A stretch of DNA of 64,000 nt from Zygnema cylindricum (taxonomy: Eukaryota; Streptophyta; Zygnematophyceae; Zygnematales; Zygnemataceae): assembly GCA_037447655.1 (NCBI GenBank), contig JBBHKE010001874.1:33501-97500 (forward strand), read 5' to 3'. Position 1 is the stretch's first letter. Each line of letters starts with the position of its first letter. Of this stretch, positions 47,342-57,857 are shown in pieces. The notes below the pieces were generated by a model. That model was not told the origin of the DNA. It ran no database searches and saw only the letters and a program-made list of their open reading frames with translations. The translations under genes were made by a program, and so were the position numbers.

Positions 47342-48699
47342 AAGTTCATTCATTATGGATGTTTGAATGCAGTTCAACATTTACAACAAGGAAACAAAAG
47401 CACACATTTATCGAGAAACTCGAGATATACTTATGACTGAATAATTGGGCATTGGCTGACATTTTTGTGATATTGTGTAATATAGTGATATGTAACTAGA
47501 GCAATTTTTGTTTTTTATTTTTGTGTTATTGGTGTTTATACATTTGTATAGAAATAATTTGGGGAAATCGTAGTTTGAAATGGGGTGGTTTATAAAACTA
47601 CGATTTTATAATAGTTGTCAACTAGGGATTTTTATACTTGTCAAGAGCTTAAGAAAGTTTGTTGGAATTTGCCACGAGAGTTTGATTTTTGGTACATGGC
47701 TTAGCATGTACAAACAGTAGACTTATGTGGAGCGTTTTCTTTCTTTTTCACCAGTGAAATTTTTTTGACAAGCTTTTGATTTCTTGTCAATTTCTCTATT
47801 TGAATTGCAATAGGAACCTCTTGAAGCCAAAAAGAGTCAGTGAGCTAATCAATATTCCTCCAAGGTGCGAGAACAAGTTATTTGTCTCCTAATTTTGCAG
47901 ACGTGACCTTGACGTCTGATTTTGTGCTAAAGTGTCCATAAGTTCTATAATTCCAAGGTGGTGTAAGACAGGTATTGCACTTGAATGCAATATGGCACTA
48001 AACCCATTAGCGTTAAGGATTTATTAGTGCTAATGCGAAATTACATATATAATTTTACTTTAGTGCGACGAGATGGTGCAGATTGTGGTCTGCACCTTTA
48101 AATGATGTTCTCAACACTATATGATGGTCTTCGGTTGAAAGACGTCGGGACTGAATGAATGTTATTAACTTTAATACCGATGGGCATTGTAGTTGCCAAA
48201 ATCATATTCTTCAATCCTATTCAATTTGAAAATAATTGCAATAGGAGTGTTAACATAAAAGCATCATAGCAATACTTGTCCAACCAGAGCCTCTGAAACT
48301 ACTAGCTAATTTTAACCTGACCAAGTTCCTCTTCTATTTAGGAAGTGTAAATAACAGCATCGGTTGGTAGATAAGACACATTACTAACGCCATTTACGAA
48401 ATTTAGTGTCGAAACTTGAAAGAGAATCATTATTGATAGTGGCAAATGCTTTCAAACAAAATTGATACCGAAGTCGTCCTAAAAATCAAGAAGGCCTTAA
48501 AAGTAGGCCACTGTCTGAATCCTGGGCTTTTAAGTGGTAAGAAAAGGAAAAGAAAAACAAGAAAAAAGAAAACCATTTCCCGTTCAGACCAAAATATTAG
48601 AAAATCCATCTCTTAATGGCCAGCAGAAAAAACTGTACAGTAGATTTCATCCTCAAAAAACGTCATGAAACCTTGTCCTTTGCCAATTAACACAGAAAG
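47342..48699. other. Non-coding, no gene seen
   Basis: No recognisable gene or element ends. Frames are short. Confidence 0.45.
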
Positions 48700-48704
48700 T
48701 AAGT

Positions 48705-49128
48705 TACAAAATGTCTGAAGTACACTCAAAAAACACTTAAAGTACATTCCGGAAACACCAAACTACAAGTAGGCAATGCCAAAAGTACACTTGAAAAATG
48801 CCTAAAGGGCACTGGGGAAATGTGGAAAGTACACAGGAAATGTCGAAAGTACACAGGAAATGTCAAAAGTATTGAGGAAATGTCGAACGTACACTGAGGA
48901 ATCACCTAACTACACAGAAAATGCCAAAAGTACACTTAGGACATGCCAAGAAGGCACTTGGGAACAGCCAAAAATACACAGAAAATGCCAAAAGTACACA
49001 GGGAATGCCGAAAGTACGTTTGTGAATGCCGAAAGTACACTCAGGAATTGCCAAAAGTACACCTTGAAACTGTTGAAAGTACAGTTTAAAACAACCTGAA
49101 GTACAGTTAGGAAATGCCTAAAGTACAG
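48705..49128 (+). repeat. About 22-bp degenerate minisatellite
   Basis: Roughly 18-20 imperfect copies of a unit like GGAAATGCCAAAAGTACACT, with both base changes and small length changes. It ends 160 bp before the right junction of the 10.1-kb block. Confidence 0.85.
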
Positions 49129-49288
49129 TGCAACAACCCGGTAATAGGACTTCGACAAGTTGGGCAATTATTTTTCCGTCGACGATGCTCCAGCAAACAT
49201 ATCTGGCAATATAAAAAGTGCACTGGGCCACTCATGGGAGGAGGAGGCACCAAACCAGAAAAATAAACAAAGAGAGAGGAAGGGAGGA

Positions 49289-51194
49289 AGAGTCAGAAAT
49301 GGAGTCAGAAATTGTCATGTCAGAAAACGGAGGAGAGAAAACAGTTGCAAGAAGGCAGAAAAATTTATCAACAGGATCCTCAACAAATCTTCAAAAGATG
49401 ACACTAACGCTCAAAACTCTCCTAGGCATCTCTGCAGAAAAGGAATGCCAACAGAAAGCGGACGAATTCACCGGAACTCACCAAGATGGAGTCGAGAATC
49501 CGGCGACAGTGGGAGTGGACATGGAGTCGACACTCCAAACCAAGTCCAATCCATCAAAGAAAGCGGCCAAATCTGCACAGGAAGACAACATGTCAGAAAT
49601 TCAGGCCAAGAAAATTCTAAGGACCTACAAGGAGGTATTGCTAACCCTAAACAGCAATACGATAGGTAATGGAAAGTTTAAAGGGGGAGAGAAAGGAAAC
49701 TTACCAAAATTTGGGAGGACAAGTAGCCTCGCCACATCTCCATCCTCAAGGATTCGGGCAACGACCGAAGTTCAGCCGGTCATGCAGCCCATGGAGGAGA
49801 ACCTGCAAAGAAAAATCACAGCGGAAGGCGTGAGGTGGTTAAGAGGAGTTCACAAAGAAAACCTAACATCAACGTTTGAAATTGGACTCCACATGGAACA
49901 CCAAATTGCAGGAACAGCAGTAGAGGAAGAAAACCAGATCTCAGTCCAGGCAGGAGCCATAGGAGAAAGGGAGATCGGAAACTCATAATTGAAACCTCAT
50001 CAAGGAGCAAGAAAGTCATTCTTACCTCAAGAATCCGGGAGACAAGTAGGGAGAAACCTCACGTCTCCGCCAGAGGAAGTCCACCACACAGGATGCGCAG
50101 CAGAAGGCGTGGATGGGAGAAAAGGGAAGGAAATCCAAAACCCTAAATTCCATGGCAAACTCATTTTTGAAGGATTAAAAGAGGAAAAGGGGGCAGACAG
50201 CTAGAGGAAGAAAAAGAAACCTAAGTCAGAAAAACATTCTAAGTCATGGCAGTCTAAGTAATAGAGGGAGACTAAGCTGTGACATTCCACACTATGGCAG
50301 AAAGGAAGAAGACTTAGAAGAAATTAAGGGAGAAGGTTTCAAGAAAACAAACCTAATACTTAAAAGTACTAAGCTGTCAGAGCGCCTCCCACTATATGGA
50401 TGCGACAAGGGCGGCGGTACAGGTACTTTTGTGAGCAAGCGACGATGGCGCGATCAAAAACCAGGGTCGCACAATTCGAATGACGTAATCGCAGCCACAG
50501 GTTTATGCATCGAACGATCGAAATTGGTCAAGCGACGACAATTTCATCACGCGATGCTTCGCGAAAGAAAAATATGATCGCACATTTCGAGCGACGCAAT
50601 CGCGACCACATGTTCAAGCATCGAGCGGTCGGAATTTGTCGAGCGATGACAAATTCATCACGCGACGCTTCACGAACAAAAAGATGATCATGCGACAATT
50701 TATGACATTGAAGTCGGTTCACTTCGCGACAGTGAAATCGACGGTTCCGGTTCACCGAATATTACGCGAATCCTGAATTTGGAGGATCGCACGAACGAAG
50801 TGGATTACACGTCAAGCAATCCTATTGAGGAGTCAGGAGCAAAGGACAAAGTCGCCAGCGGCGCAATTCCTTTGTACGACATACGGCTCATTTTGGTCCA
50901 CGTACGACCAGACAGGATTCTAAGGACCACAGGTGGTCATAACAGACAAAAATTTCACGTACAGCAAGATCTTCTCGGTACTAACGAAAATTTTGCAGAT
51001 TCACAGAAAACAGAATGTACGAAAATAACTTTTTTTTACGCAGGTACAGTACCATCAAGGCGCCGATCGCAAATTACCGATTTGCTGAAATCGAGGAGCA
51101 CGGCAAGTACAGTACCATTAAATCGCCGAACGCATATTACCGATTCGATGAAATCGAGGAGCGAGGAAAATATCGACACGAGCTCGAGAGGGAG
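49289..51194 (+). mobile_element. Internal region, 3' part, of LTR element
   Basis: Resumes at GGAAGAGTCAGAAATGG and matches 34222-36131 with scattered differences, ending in the polypurine tract before LTR C. Includes the AG-rich open frames and the GTACGG/TCGCGA-rich half. No pol domains. Confidence 0.85.
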
Positions 51195-51836
51195 TGTTGA
51201 TTTTAGGCGATCCCGGACGATATTATTTACGGATATCGGAGCTCCGATATTGTGTACGGAAATCGGGTGGACGATATCGTACGGACGGCAAGATCGAATC
51301 GTACGGAATCGAGTGACGATTCCACGTCACACACTTTTTGGCGGAAATTTTGACGCATATTTAGGAGCGGCCACCGACGGCTGACATTACCTATTTCGGC
51401 ATGTAGTCATTGGACCACACAGTGCACACATTGAGCAACAAGATTGGAGTGCACATGTACAAATAACAAGCATTCCACAGAAGAGATTATCTCTCTTAGA
51501 ACAAGCTTTCATAGCAATTTAGTACGCAATGATGTGCAACACTTTTATTCATTGAAAACACCATTGTACAGAGATCACAGAGATTAGACATTGAGATCTT
51601 AGGAGGAGAATCCAGTATAATTAGATAGAGAGTGTCCAGAGTGACAATTGTAATTCCTACTTTTATAACCCTATTCAAAGCTGATTAAACCTGCCTCTTC
51701 TATTGTCTACATCTATTTCTACTCCCATCTCTAACCCTTTGTGAGCCACATAAAGGCACTACCTTCTAGTGTATGATTTAGGCTTATCTACCTCAGCCCT
51801 CGGCCAGGGGCTAAGGTGAGCACCTAAATCTAATAG
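51195..51836 (+). mobile_element. LTR C of gag-only LTR element
   Basis: A 642-bp LTR, diverged from LTRs A and B at a dozen or so visible positions. Its right flank GGAAATCTGTC matches the unoccupied site GGAATTCTGTC apart from one base. Together with the left flank GGAATT of LTR A this suggests a 5-6-bp target duplication shared by LTRs A and C. Confidence 0.82.
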
Positions 51837-51896
51837 GAAATCTGTCTTTTTGTAAAAATGTATTTTTTCTTAAATAAAAAGGTATTGAAACCTTAC

Positions 51897-53560
51897 CGAA
51901 ACGATTTCTCCGGAACTTGCGGTTGTCATAAGTCCGTGCCTTTCTGTACGGACATCCCTAGTAATAAGTCCTCCAATAATGACCAATCCGAGCATAATGC
52001 CAAAACTGGCCGCAACAAGCGCCAGGATGGCGATGGCTGTCCACTGCACAATGATTGGTCCAAATCTAAAGTGATGTTAGAATTCGACCAAATTAAATTT
52101 TAATCTTTGCCTAGATTTGATTTTAAAGTTACAAATGATCCAAATTTTATTTCAAATTCGTCTATATCTATTTCAAAAGTTACAATTCACCCAATTTTAA
52201 TTTAAAATTTATAAACGTAAATTGAAATGTTACAATTTGTCAAAATTTGGAACTCTGTCCAGATTTAAAATAAATTCTTCCGTATTTGAACTGGTTCGTA
52301 AAAACTCTTCATCATTTAAATGAATCAAGATTCTACGATTGGTCTAGGGTTAGAAGTTCAGAAATTATGCTTAATTTAGGGTGAGAACAATACTTATTCC
52401 AGAAGAGAAATAAGAAACCAAAAAAACCCCGAAGATCACAAAATAAAAAATCATCGTCAAATCAACTTCTTGTCGTTTTCTGATCAGCAAACTGTGGTTT
52501 TCTAATCAGGTAATTTTTGTCGTTATCTGACCTTCCATGCGGCAGATTTCCGTTTCAAAACTCCCTGAGCCCTGGCGGCCTCCAAAAGCTCCTCCTCCGT
52601 CAAAACCCCGTCGGTGTCGGTGGCCGGAGCCCAACCCTCGAGCTCCATCTGGTGCCTCAGGGAGGTGTTCAGACGGACCAGCTTCTTCACTATCTGCACC
52701 CAACAGAGATTTGTCCTTTTGTCAGGTGGATTCTTCTGCAAGATGGGGTTTCTGATGTAAGTGGGTTTTGGGATTTGAATTTGGGATTTGGGATTTGGTG
52801 CCTCACAGGGTTTTTCAGAAGGACAAGTTTTTTCATTATCTTTAACTGACAGAGATTTGTCGTTTACCCAGGTGGTTTTTTGTTTTCAGGTGGAGTTTTG
52901 TTGGCAGGTAGGTGTGTTTTTGCTGGAAGAGGAGGTGGGAATTTTGGTGCCTGAAAGAAGTTGTTAGATGGACCTTTTTTTTCACTATCCACACCCAGCA
53001 TAGGTTTTTTACTCACTTAGGTGGTTTCTGTTGTCAGGTGATTTTTTTCTGTTGGAAGTAAAATGTTGATTTTGGGATTTGGGATTAGGGAAAGGAGATT
53101 ATGGACCGTTTTCTTTTTAATTTTTTTCTTTTTTCATGTTTTTAATCTATCTGCAACCAGCAGTCTTTTGTCATCTAATCAGGTGTACTTCTGTTCTAGC
53201 AGGTGGAAACCAAACCAAAAAAAAAAAAAAAACTAATATAACAAAAAAACAAAGGGAATAAAAAAAAAAAAAAAAAAAAAGAACCTCGTCTCCTCCCGCG
53301 CCCCGACGGGGACTCCCCATCTGACTGCTGCTCACACTGGCGGCACTATGGGAGTGGGACTGAGCGTAAACTCCTCCTCCTCCTATCCCTGCCTCCATCG
53401 GAAGATCTAAGCCGTAGGATGCCGGAGGCCGCATGCGAGGACTCGCGACATTTTCTCGGAAGGAGACGCCGCGAGATAACATGGAAGGATGGAGAGGGTT
53501 CTCATAGTATTCAGAGGGAGAGTAATCATCTGAAGGCTTGTATTGGTGTTGACCCGCCAT
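51897..53560 (-). pseudogene. Gene A exons 1-3, separated from exons 4-5
   Basis: Exons 53560-53285, 52693-52532 and 52043-51897 encode the N-terminal region, the EF-hand-like part and the membrane helix, as in the intact copy. The intron 3 donor (GTAAGG at 51896) is present, but the intron is interrupted about 55 bp later by LTR C. No exons 4-5 follow until 33001. A transcript would run into the LTR element. Confidence 0.82.
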
Positions 53561-54441
53561 AGTATTTGATGAGTAATTAACTCGCACTCTCTCTTTTTCT
53601 TTCTTTCTCTCTCTCTCTTCCTCTCTCTCTCTCTCTTCCTCTCTCTCTCTTTCTCTCTCTCTCTTTCTCTCTCTCGTTGAAAGGGGAGGGAATGGATGAG
53701 TGAAGAGTGAGAATGTTTTTGCTTTCATAATGAGTGGAAAGAGGGAGAGAGGGAAGGAGAGGTAGAGAGAGGGAGAGAAAGAGAGAGAGTGCGACACCAG
53801 GTGGCGGGAGAGGCGCCAGGGGTTACAACTTGTTTGTCGCAATCTGCATGTGACAATCTGTGACCTGTCACTTTTGTCGGCGCAGGTGGCCACGTGTAAT
53901 CGAAGGATTCGGAGACAAAGGCGCAGGATCGTACTTGTCGGCGGCAGGAATAGAGATAAAATTTTCAGTTAAAGTTAATTCGAGTTCAGATCGTATGGAT
54001 TTTTTGTCGGAATGTGGATCAACAGCTACACATGAGCGATAGTTCAGAGATTAGATGCAGGCGCCAGCTGTCTTGTCAGAATTATGATTTTTCCCTTATT
54101 ATGACAGATACGACAAATGTATGTGCGGGGAGCAACTTGTTTTCTACTACCGTTTGTCGTTTAGCCAATGTCGGTCGGAATATGGGGAATGTTTCGTACA
54201 CAGTTTTCGAGATCCTGTCCAATACGACAAAATAGGAGAGATTGTCCTGACGCGTCTAACTGGCCCACAGTAACTAGAATAAATTGCATGATTGTTCTAG
54301 ACTATTAGCGACTTTTTGTCTTTTAAGGAGTTGTTCTTCCCCGCGATTGTCGGTTAGCTACTGTAGATATCTAAAAAGAGAATCTTGTGGGTATCGATTC
54401 TCCACGTCAGATATAGTTATATAAATGTTTTTAAATAAATA

Positions 54442-54668
54442 CACCGTGTATCGCTAATAGTGTTAATGATTTTTTCGCCCACTTAAAACATCTTTTCTCC
54501 GTACACACTTGTCTGATTTTCATTTTGAGACCGCCAATCGGAAGCTGAGAATCTCACCTTTCAATCTCAACCGTCAGATTCATAATCCGAAATGTGTGTA
54601 CGGAGAAAATATTTTTTAAGCGACGAAAAAAATATCAACACTAATAGGCTAATAGCCGATACACGGTG
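54442..54668. mobile_element. S2 MITE, Q2 copy
   Basis: The duplicate of 43696-43922. Confidence 0.85.
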
Positions 54669-54910
54669 TAGTGTAAACTATATTACATTATTACTGTTCC
54701 TAAAATGTCCGTACACCATTCAGCAACTTTGTAGCAAGTCGGACATCAAAAGATTCACCCTAAAACTTACATACTTCCCTAGAAGTGACACGTGTCACTA
54801 CTGCCCTCTTGTACAAGTGCAAAAAGTCATCATTTACCGTACACTTGTTCATATCCAGATGGAATTCAGGAGGGGATCTTATCATTTACGTACATATAGT
54901 GAGGACACTA

Positions 54911-55128
54911 CACCGCGAATCGTTATTATAGTATATAACTCTAGTTAGGGTTCTTAAAATTTTGATTTTTTTCCACAATTAGTATACATGATTTTTGTAA
55001 TTAAATTAGCAACGCTATTTAAGTACGTGGACCATAATCTGCCACGTTTCTGGCACTAAATTAGAATCAATAACACTAATTATTTTTTTACGCTATTTAA
55101 ACTTTGACACTAATAACGATTCGCGGTG
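54911..55128. mobile_element. S1 MITE, Q2 copy
   Basis: The duplicate of 44165-44382. Its right TA (55129-55130) is where Q1 and Q2 stop matching. Confidence 0.87.
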
Positions 55129-55450
55129 TAGATACACCAGAGTACTTTTCGTCGTTTTTCAACTGCAAGATTCGAAATGCCGTAAACGACAAACACGTTT
55201 TATGCAATAGCAAGGGACAAATCTCACACGCTTCAAAAATTTACCTCCTGCGACGAGTGCAATCAGTGATAATAACGACAAGATTTTGCGCTTCCAGCCA
55301 AATTCATGGTACAAAAATGAAATGATTTTGTCCATAAAATTTGTCTTTTCCATCAATTTCCTTCTTTTTGAGCTTTGTTTGTCGTTTCGACCAAAGTACA
55401 TATGATATATTCAGCTTTCAAACCTTTTCACAAATAAACTAATAAATTAT

Positions 55451-56256
55451 GGGAATTGATCATGACAGTGACTGTTTTGGTTGCGCACAGTCACTTACGT
55501 CACTTTGTCAAAAATTGTACGTTTGAAGTACATATTGGTACAGATAAAGTACCGTTGAGTAAAATTTTGACGGTCAATCGGTTGGACAACTTTGACTTTT
55601 GGTAAACTAAACTGAACTACTGTAAGTTTTGTACGGAAATATTAAAACACACGAAACGAAATTTTGCTGTCAATGTAAGAATGTTGAATCGTAGATAGTG
55701 TGGCTCGATTTCGTCGCGCGTGACGACGCGCATTTTTTTCATTTAATTTCAATTGATATTTTTACGCCGGTTCGTTTTATTATAGTGTACAAACTTTATT
55801 TCGTTTCGTGCGGTTTAATATTTCCGTACAAGACTTATAGTACTTTAGTTTAAAGAGGTTTCGTTTCATTTTGCGTCTAAGTTCAATGTAACGCTTAGAC
55901 GATTAAATTTCAATTTTGCGAGTAAGTGCTCTCACCGTGGAGCTCACGTAAAGACAAAAAGTGACTGTCTGCAACCATTTTATTTACATGTGGTTGCCGC
56001 AGTTTTGTTACCGTAAACGTTCGCCGGCCGTGTGAATTGCTAATTTTATTATGACGGTCGACATCCTCAAGAGCGGCAAAATTTTAAGCGGTTGAAACAA
56101 TATTTTGAAAGTCAAAGTTGTTCAACCGATTGACCGTCAAAATTTTACTCAACGATACTTTATTAGTACCAATATGTAATTCAAACGTACAATTTTTGAC
56201 AAAGTGACGTAAGTGACTTTGCGCAACCAAAACAGTCACTGTCATGATCAATTCCC
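55451..56256. mobile_element. MULE-like element with 149-bp inverted ends
   Basis: 806 bp. The left arm is 55451-55599 and the right arm 56108-56256. Both begin GGGAATTGATCATGACAG when read inward and match over about 149 bp with few mismatches. An exact 8-bp direct repeat TAAATTAT flanks it (55443-55450 and 56257-56264). Long inverted ends with 8-11-bp duplications fit Mutator-like elements. The interior has no transposase; part of it (55690-55910) resembles the copia LTR seen at 1728. Confidence 0.88.
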
Positions 56257-56283
56257 TAAATTATGCGGGGAAACGTACAGTTA

Positions 56284-56498
56284 ACCATGTATCGCTATTA
56301 GTTTTAATGTTTCTTTCGCCACTTAAAACATCTTTTCTCCGTACACACTTGTCGGGTTATTAAATTAAGACCGCCAATTGGAAGTCGATAATCTTACCTT
56401 TCAATCGCAACCTTCAGATCCAAAACTCGACAAGTGTGTATGGAGAAAAGATGTTTTAAGTGGCAAAAAATCATTAACACTAATAGCGATAGACGGTG
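56284..56498. mobile_element. S2 MITE
   Basis: About 215 bp between TA flanks. The ends are somewhat decayed (ACCATGTATCGCTATTAG; CACCGTCTATCGCTATTAG on the minus strand), with the subterminal CTTTTCTCCGTACACACTTG block and its mirror. Confidence 0.8.
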
Positions 56499-56993
56499 TA
56501 CTAAACATTGGAATATCTTTCAAGTTTCAATGTATTGCGCTGTAGTATACGCTAACTTTTAGGAAAAAAACACAGTTTTTCCGGCGAGACTTTTAACCTT
56601 TACGGTCCCAACAACCTAAAACATTCAAGTATGTTTTATGCAAATTTTCCTTGTGTTTTGCATCGGATCAATTCATAATAGGGGATTTTCATATCCACCC
56701 TCCAAATATGTTAGACCACACCCGCTTGTAATTTTCGAACTAAACGACAAGAAATTCATGTTAGATTAGAAAGTAGTCAGAAAAGTACAGGTAGTTTCGA
56801 TTTGTCGTCAGCTCTCAGATTTGCGTGACGGCTTCACAAAAGTCATCTGCCCGGCAAACTCGCCGAAAAAAAAAAAAAATGAACAAAACTAATTACACTT
56901 TAAAACCCTTACACTATGCGATGAATCCCCTTTGAATTCACCATGTGTCCATTCTATTTCGGAGTGAATCTACAGTAGTTTTTTAGACACTTA

Positions 56994-57857
56994 GGGTATG
57001 TTCCTATGTAACCGCAACTTAGTCTTGTTACTTTGTTTTTTAGTGAAGACTCTCCGTAGTACTTTTCATAGTGTTCTTATGTGTTAAAGTAAGGTTTTTT
57101 ATTGTCTTTGTCGTCCAAAACAGAGCATATAGCGAGAAAATCTTCAAACATACAAAACAATTGTGAAAACCATAGTACAATTTGAGTTATTGTGAAACTT
57201 GAAATGTACTGCACCTTGTCGTCTTGCTCTTTTCTACCCACTGTCACGTCAAGAAACGTCATCTTCAAACTTTATCTGAAACAACTCGCGAGTCGATTTT
57301 ATTTAAAGTCACAGATGAACAATGAAAAGGATTATGTGTTTGCAAATGTTGTAAATTTCTAAACATTTTTCCAAAACGCGACTACACAAAAAAGAGTGCA
57401 ATCTGTAAGTACAGCGGCCGCGGAAGGGTCTCGAGCAACGGATGCCATTTCGCAAACGCGAAGTCTGTGAAGACGCCTCCCTCCCTCTCCCTCTCACACT
57501 CAGTTTTTTCTCTCAGTTTTTGGAGGGAAACACAACAATATCGGTAATAAGTTAAAGAGATTTGGAAACTGATTTGTTTATATACCTTTAGGCATATTTT
57601 GATGGCAAGTCGAGTAAGTTGAAAAAATGAAATTGTGAAGCCATGGCCAAAAGTTCTTGAATCAATGACGTCGACGTTAGCACAAGTAAGCATGACATCA
57701 TAACGTCGCAAATTGTACCCACGACTACAACCGTCACATTTTAAAGTAACGATTTTGTTTTCGAACATAGGGTATGTTCCCATGTAACCGCAACTTAGTC
57801 TGGTTACTAAGTTTTTTAGTGAAGGTTCTCTGTGGTACTTCTTAGAGTGTTCCTATG
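56994..57857 (+). repeat. Pair of 88-bp direct repeats (Harbinger-like ends?)
   Basis: 56994-57083 and 57770-57857 share GGGTATGTTCC(T/C)ATGTAACC, CAACTTAGTCT, TTTTTTAGTGAAG and GTGTTC(T/C)TATGT in order. The layout resembles the left subterminal regions of the elements at 14433 and 23816. Both point the same way and no opposite end was found. Confidence 0.6.

Larger units (their letters stand above)
39179..49288. other. 10.1-kb block interrupting the LTR element
   Basis: The element's internal sequence stops at 39178 and resumes at 49289, with about 45 bp of the undisturbed sequence (34179-34222) missing. The block holds the intact gene A, three MITEs or fragments and 4.9 kb of unique DNA. 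Both junctions lie in purine-rich low-complexity sequence (CAGAGGGAGAAAGG and GAGAGGAAGGGAGG). Confidence 0.82.
51842..55130 (+). repeat. Segment Q2 (duplicate of 41095-44384)
   Basis: The second copy of the 3.3-kb segment. The right edge is exactly at the TA after the S1 MITE (55129-55130). Confidence 0.93.

Noticed and set aside
48705-49128. A CRISPR-like array
   Set aside because: The units are directly tandem without spacers and highly variable, in plant nuclear DNA. It is a minisatellite.
57382-57783. A 133-residue minus-strand gene
   Set aside because: It overlaps a repeat copy, includes a short GA-rich run and shows no family signature or splice context.
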